A program made the position numbers and the translations under genes. Shown piece by piece: positions 1 to 6,255 of a stretch of DNA of 9,096 nucleotides. The stretch comes from Candidatus Delongbacteria bacterium (GTDB lineage: Bacteria; JAGOEH01), in the NCBI GenBank assembly GCA_017997825.1, contig JAGOEH010000121.1:1-9096 (forward strand). Reading direction: 5' to 3'. The notes under the pieces were generated by a model that did no database searches, was not told the DNA's origin, and saw only the letters and a list, made by a program, of their open reading frames with translations. Position 1 is the stretch's first letter. Each line of letters starts with the position of its first letter.

Positions 1-1968
1 TTTTTAGCGGCGGACGGGGTAGAGAAAGCCAATTCCGGTCATCCGGGAATGCCGATGGGTATGGCGGACTGTGCCTATATATTGTGGAGTCAGTTTTTGA
101 GGTTCAATCCGGCGGATCCGGAATGGCCCGGCCGGGATCGGTTTATTCTATCGGCCGGCCATGGTTCGATGCTGCTGTATGCGGTTCTTCATTTATGCGG
201 CTATGAGGTCAGTCTGGAGGATTTAAAGAATTTCAGACAGTGGGGCAGCCGGACTCCAGGTCATCCGGAACGCCATTGCGTACCGGGGGTGGAAACTTCG
301 ACCGGGCCCTTAGGACAGGGAATGGCCAATGGGATTGGAATGGCCATCGCCGCCCGTATGATGGCCGCCCGCTATAATACTCCTGAGCATACTCTCTGGG
401 GAACCCATTATATTTACGGCATTGTCAGTGACGGCGATTTGATGGAAGGACTCTCTTCGGAAGCCGCTTCCCTGGCCGGCCATCTCAAGCTGGGGCAGAT
501 CATCTATTTATATGACGATAACCTGATCACCATCGAAGGGGATATCCATCACAGCCTTTCCGAATCGGTCGAGGCTCGCTTTCAGGCCATGAACTGGCAA
601 ACCATCCGGATAGACGGTCATGATCACCGTCAGATCCGGGATGCCATCCGGCAGGCTCAGCAGAATACGCAGCAGCCCAGTCTGATTCTGGCCCGAACCA
701 AAATCGGTTTCGGTTGTCCTTCCAAAGAGGGAAAGGCATCGATCCATGGAGCCCCGGCCGGCCGGGATGAATTGATGGCCGCCAAACGCAGCCGGGGATG
801 GGATCCTGAGCGGGATTTCGTAGTACCCGAATCGGTTCGTTCGATATTTAAAGCCCGGGTAATGGAGAATCTAACACTCTATCAGGCCTGGCAGAAGGAT
901 CGGCTGGACTGGAAATCTCATTATCCCGGCCAGGCCGAATCATTGAACCACCAGGCGGAGATCGATCTATCCCGACTTGATTTAAAGGTATTGATCGAGG
1001 CGGCCGGTCAGGACCCGGCGCCAACCCGTTCCACCTCGGGTAAGGTCATGCAGACGATTGCCCGGCTTGTCCCGGGATTTATCGGCGGTTCAGCCGATCT
1101 GTCTCCTTCCACGTCCACCTATTTGAAAGAGTATTCTTCGGTCAGTGCCGAGGATTTCAGCGGCCGAAATTTCCATTTTGGGATTCGGGAACATGCCATG
1201 GGATCGATTCTGAATGGAATTGCCCTTTATGGGCACTGGATCCCGTTCGGATCCACCTTTCTGGTATTTGCCGACTACATGCGGCCGGCCATTCGTCTGG
1301 CGGCGATTATGAAACTTCCGGTGATCTATGTTTTTACCCATGACAGTATCATGGTAGGGGAAGACGGCCCCACCCATCAGCCGGTGGAACATCTGGCATC
1401 GCTCAGGATTATACCCGGACTGAGCGTGATTCGTCCGGCCGACAATCTGGAAGTGGCGGCGGCCTGGAGTATGGCGTTGCAAAACCGCCACCAGCCGACA
1501 GCCTTGATCCTGACCCGCCAGAAAGTCAATCCGCTGATTCGTCCGGCCGGATTCGATCCGCACCAGATCAGCCGTGGAGGCTATATCCTGGCCGACACCG
1601 GTAATTCTTCCCTGCAGGTTGTGCTGGCGGCTTCCGGCTCGGAAGTCGAACTGGCTATCCAGACTCGGGAATGTCTGCAAAAATCCGGAATCGGAGTCCG
1701 GGTGGTCTCGGTTCCCTCGATGGATGTTTTGATGCAGCAACCCGAATCGTATCGTGACTCGCTTTTTCCGGCTGACGTGCCGGTAGTCTCGATCGAAGCG
1801 GCTTCTACCTGGCTTTGGTCGGATCTCATCCCCGGCCGCCGGTTGCTGAAAATCGGGATCGATCAGTTCGGCCGTTCCGGTCCCTATCCGATTCTGGCTG
1901 AAAAATACGGATTAACGGCTCCCCAGGTGGCGGAACGGATCAAACCATGGTTAGGGGAAAAACAGTAA
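1..1968 (+). CDS. tkt: Transketolase (5'-truncated by window edge)
   Basis: Thiamine-diphosphate enzyme of the non-oxidative pentose phosphate pathway; it moves two-carbon ketol units between sugar phosphates in the cytosol. The reading frame is open from base 1, and the first visible residues (FLAADGVEKANSGHPG) match the conserved transketolase N-terminus. The true start therefore lies upstream, probably only 10-20 codons away, and the Met at 49 is internal. In window numbering (655 residues) I see GHGS near 53, the cofactor motif SDGD at 143 with DDN at 172, HGAP at 249, the catalytic Glu in IREHAMG at 397, and EDGPTHQP at 454-461. The Ser in SDG replaces the commoner Gly of GDG and is probably tolerated. 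Pyrophosphate-binding, pyrimidine-binding and C-terminal domains all appear complete, and length fits the roughly 660-residue family norm. It ends 4 nt before the next gene. Identity is essentially certain; the class (sugar transketolase rather than DXP synthase) follows from overall motif order. Confidence 0.97.
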   Translation, partial: FLAADGVEKANSGHPGMPMGMADCAYILWSQFLRFNPADPEWPGRDRFILSAGHGSMLLYAVLHLCGYEVSLEDLKNFRQWGSRTPGHPERHCVPGVETSTGPLGQGMANGIGMAIAARMMAARYNTPEHTLWGTHYIYGIVSDGDLMEGLSSEAASLAGHLKLGQIIYLYDDNLITIEGDIHHSLSESVEARFQAMNWQTIRIDGHDHRQIRDAIRQAQQNTQQPSLILARTKIGFGCPSKEGKASIHGAPAGRDELMAAKRSRGWDPERDFVVPESVRSIFKARVMENLTLYQAWQKDRLDWKSHYPGQAESLNHQAEIDLSRLDLKVLIEAAGQDPAPTRSTSGKVMQTIARLVPGFIGGSADLSPSTSTYLKEYSSVSAEDFSGRNFHFGIREHAMGSILNGIALYGHWIPFGSTFLVFADYMRPAIRLAAIMKLPVIYVFTHDSIMVGEDGPTHQPVEHLASLRIIPGLSVIRPADNLEVAAAWSMALQNRHQPTALILTRQKVNPLIRPAGFDPHQISRGGYILADTGNSSLQVVLAASGSEVELAIQTRECLQKSGIGVRVVSVPSMDVLMQQPESYRDSLFPADVPVVSIEAASTWLWSDLIPGRRLLKIGIDQFGRSGPYPILAEKYGLTAPQVAERIKPWLGEKQ

Positions 1969-1972
1969 TTCC

Positions 1973-2335
1973 ATGATAACCATAATCGTTTTTTTGCTGA
2001 TCGGACTGGCGGCCGGTGTGCTGGGCGGAGTATTCGGTATCGGTGGCGGACTGATCGTTGTCCCGGCGCTGGTGTTTGTCTGCAAGTTCGGTCAGCACCA
2101 GGCTCAGGGAACTTCGCTGGCTATGATGCTGCCCCCGATCGGCTTGCTGGCTGTTCTGTCGTACCATCAGCATGGATGGGTGAATTGGAAGGCGGCGCTC
2201 ATCATCTGCCTCGGATTCCTGCTGGGATCGATCTTCGGATCCCGAATCGCCGCCGGATTAAGCCATGTCCAACTAACCCGCCTGTTCGGCCTGTTCCTGT
2301 TGCTGGTCTCCCTGAAATTCATCTTTACCAAATAG
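1973..2335 (+). CDS. Half-length TauE/SafE family membrane protein
   Basis: A 120-residue inner-membrane protein of the TauE/SafE (formerly DUF81) family, whose characterised members are linked to export of sulfite, sulfoacetate or related anions. The N-terminal glycine-rich signature GIGGGLIVVP is visible at residues 22-31 after a first hydrophobic helix (about 3-20). Further hydrophobic stretches lie near 26-37, 50-63, 73-95 and 102-118. Most family members are about 250 residues with two homologous halves; this one is a single half, so it may work as a homodimer. No second half follows, because the next gene is soluble-looking. The ATG lies 4 nt after the transketolase stop, with only a distant purine-rich stretch (AGGGGAAA near 1953-1960), so translation may be coupled. 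The substrate cannot be told from sequence. Family assignment is firm; the transport role is family knowledge, not shown here. Confidence 0.88.
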   Translation: MITIIVFLLIGLAAGVLGGVFGIGGGLIVVPALVFVCKFGQHQAQGTSLAMMLPPIGLLAVLSYHQHGWVNWKAALIICLGFLLGSIFGSRIAAGLSHVQLTRLFGLFLLLVSLKFIFTK

Positions 2336-2346
2336 AAAGAGGCTGT

Positions 2347-2628
2347 ATGGAGGAGGAACATTACTCCAAGGTCATGATACTGGAAGATCTGATTGAAGCT
2401 CAGTTGCTTAAGGCAATCCTGGATGAAAAGAAGATCCCTTACCGGATTCGCTCTTTCCATGATGCCGCCTATAACGGTCTTTTTCAAATGCAGAAAGGGC
2501 TGGAACAGATCCTGGCACCGGCGGCTTATCACCTTGAGATCAAGGCTATTTATCGGGATATCCTGGAGTATGGAAATCAAAACCAAAGCGAGGAGATGGG
2601 CTATGATCCGGAATCTTCTGTTGAATAA
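2347..2628 (+). CDS. Small DUF2007-like protein
   Basis: A 93-residue, soluble, acidic protein. The core (about residues 8-75) begins with a strand, then a helix containing LIEAQLLKAIL, the turn DEKKIPYRI, and later a segment around APAAYHLEIKAIYRDIL. This order resembles DUF2007-type proteins, sometimes called putative signal-transducing proteins: short beta-alpha-beta units with an IEA..lk..Le..gI pattern. That similarity is from memory and moderate; no biochemical function can be assigned. The start at ATG 2347 is chosen because AAAGAGG lies at 2336-2342. The same frame is open further upstream, but that stretch overlaps the TauE gene and has no comparable ribosome-binding site. The last 26 nt (2603-2628) overlap the start of the racemase-like gene. 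The hydrophilic tail after residue 75 looks disordered. Confidence 0.75.
   Translation: MEEEHYSKVMILEDLIEAQLLKAILDEKKIPYRIRSFHDAAYNGLFQMQKGLEQILAPAAYHLEIKAIYRDILEYGNQNQSEEMGYDPESSVE
2590..2595 (+). promoter_or_regulatory. Shine-Dalgarno site fixing the racemase start
   Basis: GAGGAG ends 7 nt before the ATG at 2603. It is the strongest ribosome-binding site in the window and lies inside the preceding small gene. The frame is open back to 2393, but upstream Met codons have no such site and the upstream residues read like a shadow of the small gene. The Met codons at 2630 and 2633 are less well placed and would still keep the hydrophobic segment. Confidence 0.75.
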
Positions 2629-4087
2629 GATGATGCGACTTTTGATCCTGCTGAGTCTGCCGTTGCTGATTCAGGCTTCACCCGATTCTGCATTCCAGAA
2701 ACTGGAGATTATCCGGGCCGTCAAAAGCCGGCCGGATCACCCCTATTTTATTGATTTCAATGCTTATCCCTACCAGGATCCCCGTCTGCCGATCGGAATG
2801 TTTGATTCGGGCACCGGAGGACTGACGGTTTTGCAGGCCGTCCTGAAACTGGATCAATTCAATAATAACAGTCGTCTCGCCGGTTCCGACGGGATTTCCG
2901 ATTTCAACGGAGAGGATTTCATCTACTTAGGGGATGATGCCAATATGCCGTATGGATCTTATGAGGGCCAGGGTAAAACGGATTTTTTGAAGGAACTGAT
3001 TATCAAGGATGTCCTGTTTTTGCTGGGGCATAAGTACTATGAGAGCGGGCGCGATACGCTGCCGCGGACGGATAAGCCGCCGGTCAAGGCGATTGTGATT
3101 GCCTGCAATACGGCCACGGCCTATGGCTATGATTTGATACGTGACGCATTGGAAAGCTGGAATCTGCCGATTCCGGTGTTCGGAGTGATCGATGGCGGAG
3201 CTAAAAGTGCTTTATCCGGCTGGAATACCGCCCGAAACGGGGAGGTGATCGGAGTGATGGCCACCGAGGGCACTTGTGCTTCGATGGGCTATCCCCGGGC
3301 CATTTGTCGTCATTATCAACAATTGACCGGTGATACCACCATCCTGGTTGTCCAACAGCCCGGGATCGGTCTGGCCGGTGCGATCGATCAGGATCGCAGT
3401 TATATCGATCCTCAAGCCGCTATGGTCCGCGGCTCTGACCTCTATCTCGGCCCTACATTGGATCATCCGGCCTTCCCGATCCGGATGGAGCTGTGGAATG
3501 CCTACCGATTCGATACCACCGGCCATGCCCTGTTGATACAGAGAGATTCCGCCGGTAACCCGGTCCGGATTGAAATCAATTCCGTCACCAACTATATCCG
3601 TTATGCCGTCACCCATCTGGTCGACCAAATTCTGCAACGCTATCCTCAGGGACGACTCAGCCGGATTATTCTGGGGTGTACCCATTATCCCTTCTTTTTG
3701 GATGAGTTCACGGCTCAACTCGATTATTTACGGCAGCTGAATCCCGATTACCGGCGGGTGATCGCTTCCGATATTGAACTGATCGATCCGGCTGAAGCGA
3801 CGGCCATGGAACTATATCGCTATTTGGGCGAGAATCATCGGACAGCTTCTGATTCATCCGGACATCACCGCTTCTTCATCTCGGTCGCCAATCCTCTTTG
3901 GCCTGATGTCGGGCTGAATGATAATGGGAAGTTCACTGTTGCTTATAAATACCAGCGCTCAATCAATCAGAACAGACTGGATTATAAAGTGGTCCCTATT
4001 ACTGAAAAGACCCTGGATCCGGCCGTTGTCGGGCGAATCCGCACATCCATGCCGGTTTTGAGCGAGCTTATTTTTTCTCCCCGTTAA
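2603..4087 (+). CDS. Exported, enlarged glutamate racemase-like protein
   Basis: A 494-residue relative of MurI-type glutamate racemase, the cofactor-independent two-cysteine enzyme that interconverts L- and D-glutamate. Residues 1-25 form an apparent signal peptide: Arg/Lys-bearing start, hydrophobic core around 12-23, and likely cleavage after IQA. Racemase motifs follow in order: MFDSGTGGLTVL at 66-77 (catalytic-type Asp68), YLGDDANMPYGS at 108-119, IACNTATAYG at 166-175 (Cys168), GVIDGGAKSAL at 194-204, GVMATEGT at 217-224, LGCTHYP at 357-363 (Cys359, His361) and IDPAEATA near 394. Family members are about 260-280 residues. The extra length sits between Asp68 and Cys168, between about 262 and 335, and at the C-terminus. 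The usual CPLFVPLVE segment carrying an auxiliary Glu reads QQPGIGLAGAID here, so that Glu is not obviously kept. The fold assignment is strong. Racemase activity and the natural substrate are uncertain, and MurI is normally cytosolic, so this is unlikely to be the housekeeping copy. Confidence 0.88.
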   Translation: MIRNLLLNKMMRLLILLSLPLLIQASPDSAFQKLEIIRAVKSRPDHPYFIDFNAYPYQDPRLPIGMFDSGTGGLTVLQAVLKLDQFNNNSRLAGSDGISDFNGEDFIYLGDDANMPYGSYEGQGKTDFLKELIIKDVLFLLGHKYYESGRDTLPRTDKPPVKAIVIACNTATAYGYDLIRDALESWNLPIPVFGVIDGGAKSALSGWNTARNGEVIGVMATEGTCASMGYPRAICRHYQQLTGDTTILVVQQPGIGLAGAIDQDRSYIDPQAAMVRGSDLYLGPTLDHPAFPIRMELWNAYRFDTTGHALLIQRDSAGNPVRIEINSVTNYIRYAVTHLVDQILQRYPQGRLSRIILGCTHYPFFLDEFTAQLDYLRQLNPDYRRVIASDIELIDPAEATAMELYRYLGENHRTASDSSGHHRFFISVANPLWPDVGLNDNGKFTVAYKYQRSINQNRLDYKVVPITEKTLDPAVVGRIRTSMPVLSELIFSPR

Positions 4088-4127
4088 ACTGGGTTTGAAG
4101 GCACCATCCTAATTCCTCCGGGGCATT
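4088..4127 (+). other. 40-nt gap, largest intergenic space
   Basis: This is the only gap longer than 11 nt in the window. It has no convincing promoter boxes and no stem followed by a U-run that would act as a terminator. The stretch just before the next ATG reads CCTCCGGGGCATT, which lacks a Shine-Dalgarno sequence on the coding strand. It may separate two transcriptional units, but nothing here proves that. Confidence 0.4.
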
Positions 4128-6251
4128 ATGTTTTTTTCGGTTATTGTACCTACCTATAATCGGTATTGTTTGCTTCAGCGTTTGTTGAATTCTTTGGCTC
4201 ACCAGAGTCTGAATCGATCCGAGTATGAAATCATTGTCGTGGATGATGGGAGTAGTGACCAGCCGGTGGTTGATTTGGCCGAAGGTCAGGCTTACGGGCC
4301 GATTCGGATGATCCGGCAGGATCATCAGGGGCCGGCGGCGGCGCGCAACCGGGGAGCTGCAGAGGCGCAGGGCACCTATTTGGTTTTTACGGATGATGAT
4401 TGTGTGGTACCCGAGACCTGGCTGGAATCCTGGAAGTCAATTTTGAGGGACGAATCGATCAGCGCCGCCGGCGGAAGCGTTCAGAACCGGGTCAGCGATT
4501 CATTTCCGGCCGAGCTGAGTCAGTACATGATCTCTTTCCTGCAAACCCAGTACAATTCCATTCCGGGAAAGGCCGTTTTTCTGACTGCGAATAATATGGT
4601 GATTCGCCGGCAGATATTCGCTGAAATCGGAGGTTTTGACACCCGATTCCGGACGGCCGGGGGAGAAGATCGCGAGATTGCCGAACGCCTGGTACATCAA
4701 GGATTCAAGGTAATCGAAGCGGATAATCCGCCGGTACTTCATTATCATCGCTTTACCCTCTTGGGATATGCCAGGCAGCAGATCCATTATGGGCAGGGAG
4801 CTTTTTTTCTTTACTATCTGAGGTCTTTACGCCGTCAATCCGGCGAGATGATCGGTCTGCTGTCCCTTTATCAGCGAATGATACGGCAGATTCTGCGGGA
4901 CTATTCTCCAATCCGTGCTTTGCTTATGATTTTCGGAATGGTGGTTTCTCAATGCCTGGTGCTGGGAGGGTATTACCGGGCTCAACTCTCCTGCCGTTCC
5001 GGCTGTGATACCGAAATGGAAAGCAATACGGTGACGGGAGTTCGGGATGTGGCCGGCCGCTTTATTCCGCTGGTAGTGGGGGGGATACTCCACAGTATGT
5101 TGGGCGGAGTCAATATCATCCTGGTCAGCCGTCTCTTCCAACTGGATCAGTTCGGTCTCTTTTCAGCCATGATTTCACTCCAGATTATTCTAAGCTGTAT
5201 CGCCGGCCTAGGATTGAATATAGCAGTCATTCGTCTGGGGGCTGCCGACGGCCGGCCGGTATTTCGGATGGCCCTGATCACCCAATTGGGTACGATTACC
5301 GTAGTGGCCATGGGGTGCTGGGTATTGAAGGATACAGTTTTATCTCGCTTGAATCTTCCGCCGGGAGATCACCTGATGGCTTATATCTTGGTGGGAATGG
5401 CCGGGATGAGTCTGTGGGACCTGGCCCGAGGGATCTTTCAGGCCGTTTTCAATTTCTGGGGGAGTGTGCGCTTGAATATCAGCGCTTTCGCTTTCCGAAC
5501 CCTATGCTTGCTGGCCGCCTACTGGGTTTTCCGTCCCCATTCCATTGTGCCGGTCCTGATCGTGTATATGGTCAGCTATTGGTTCAGTCTGATCCTGGAA
5601 TTCCCCCGCCTTCGAACCTTGTTTCCCTCCATCGGATCCTTCTCATTCCGGGGTATCGGACGACTGCTCTCTTATGGAGGGTGGATCTCGCTATCGCGTT
5701 TGATTACCATCATTCTTCAGCAGATCCCGACCTTGATTCTGGTGGGATACAAAATCCCCGATCAGGCCGGAATCTACTCGATTGCCCTTTATGCCAGTTT
5801 TTTTCAGGGAATCCTTTTTTGGCAGGTCGGATCTTATTTTATGCCCTATGCCTCCCATCTGAATTCCCGTACTGAAATCATGGCTTTTCTGAAGAGCGCC
5901 TATCGATTGAATAGTGTATATGCCCTGGCATGTATTCCTCATTTGATCGGGGCCGGCATTCTGATCCCCATCCTGTTCGGAGAGCCGGGCCATGCGGCCG
6001 CCTGGGTATTTTTTCTGCTGACCCTTGGCCAGTATCTTGATTTTTTTATGATCCCGGTCCATTCGGTATTCCATTATCTGATGAAACCCTGGATTCTATC
6101 GATCCAGTCGATCATTCGACTGGCCGTCCAGATTGGTCTCTCGATTATGCTGGCCGGATCCCTGCAGGCGGAAGGCATGGGGTTCAGTGTTTTGGCCGGT
6201 GGTCTGGCCGCGGCGGTTTTTATGATCACCATGCTTCATATAGAGCGATAG
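4128..6251 (+). CDS. GT2 glycosyltransferase fused to Wzx/MATE-like flippase
   Basis: One 707-residue frame carries two modules. Residues 1 to about 260 are a GT-A fold family 2 glycosyltransferase: FSVIVPTYNR at 3-12, VVDDGSSD at 37-44, GPAAARNRG at 68-76, the metal/nucleotide-sugar motif FTDDDC at 87-92, and GGEDREIAERLVHQGF at 178-193 in the acceptor/base region. A single hydrophobic helix follows at about 264-280, then a hydrophilic linker to about 310. Residues 311-707 have roughly twelve membrane helices (near 312-334, 340-366, 378-398, 414-434, 447-467, 471-490, 515-540, 546-570, 595-615, 622-645, 657-677, 684-704). Their pattern is typical of O-antigen/polysaccharide flippases of the MOP superfamily. 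The expected job is sugar transfer onto a lipid-linked glycan in the cytosol and movement of that lipid across the inner membrane. Met297 (base 5016) sits exactly at the junction, so a lost stop codon between two genes is a possible alternative. Domain calls are firm; specificity is unknown. Confidence 0.88.
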   Translation: MFFSVIVPTYNRYCLLQRLLNSLAHQSLNRSEYEIIVVDDGSSDQPVVDLAEGQAYGPIRMIRQDHQGPAAARNRGAAEAQGTYLVFTDDDCVVPETWLESWKSILRDESISAAGGSVQNRVSDSFPAELSQYMISFLQTQYNSIPGKAVFLTANNMVIRRQIFAEIGGFDTRFRTAGGEDREIAERLVHQGFKVIEADNPPVLHYHRFTLLGYARQQIHYGQGAFFLYYLRSLRRQSGEMIGLLSLYQRMIRQILRDYSPIRALLMIFGMVVSQCLVLGGYYRAQLSCRSGCDTEMESNTVTGVRDVAGRFIPLVVGGILHSMLGGVNIILVSRLFQLDQFGLFSAMISLQIILSCIAGLGLNIAVIRLGAADGRPVFRMALITQLGTITVVAMGCWVLKDTVLSRLNLPPGDHLMAYILVGMAGMSLWDLARGIFQAVFNFWGSVRLNISAFAFRTLCLLAAYWVFRPHSIVPVLIVYMVSYWFSLILEFPRLRTLFPSIGSFSFRGIGRLLSYGGWISLSRLITIILQQIPTLILVGYKIPDQAGIYSIALYASFFQGILFWQVGSYFMPYASHLNSRTEIMAFLKSAYRLNSVYALACIPHLIGAGILIPILFGEPGHAAAWVFFLLTLGQYLDFFMIPVHSVFHYLMKPWILSIQSIIRLAVQIGLSIMLAGSLQAEGMGFSVLAGGLAAAVFMITMLHIER

Positions 6252-6255
6252 GCTG

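Noticed and set aside
217-236. DXP synthase as an alternative identity for the first gene
   Set aside because: The motif order (GHGS, HGAP, IREHAMG, EDGPTHQP) and spacing, plus the ANSGHPG opening, fit sugar transketolase throughout.
1090-1740. 216-codon open frame antisense to transketolase
   Set aside because: It lies wholly within a certain gene, its product is rich in Arg, Gln, His and Gly with no recognisable motif, and it has no upstream signals. It is a shadow of codon bias.
2393-2602. A 70-residue N-terminal extension of the racemase-like protein
   Set aside because: These codons overlap the small DUF2007-like gene in another frame, read as unstructured basic sequence, and would bury the signal peptide. 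The strong ribosome-binding site at 2590-2595 supports the later start.
3212-3718. 168-codon antisense frame inside the racemase-like gene
   Set aside because: It overlaps conserved racemase coding sequence, has low-complexity composition and matches no domain I know.
4058-4080. T-rich run after GAGCGAGCTTA at the end of the racemase-like gene as a terminator
   Set aside because: It lies within the coding sequence and the possible stem is only about 3 bp.
5315-5875. 186-codon plus-strand frame inside the flippase module
   Set aside because: It is out of frame with a clear membrane-protein reading frame, and its product is Gly/Ser/Arg-rich without hydrophobic helices or motifs.
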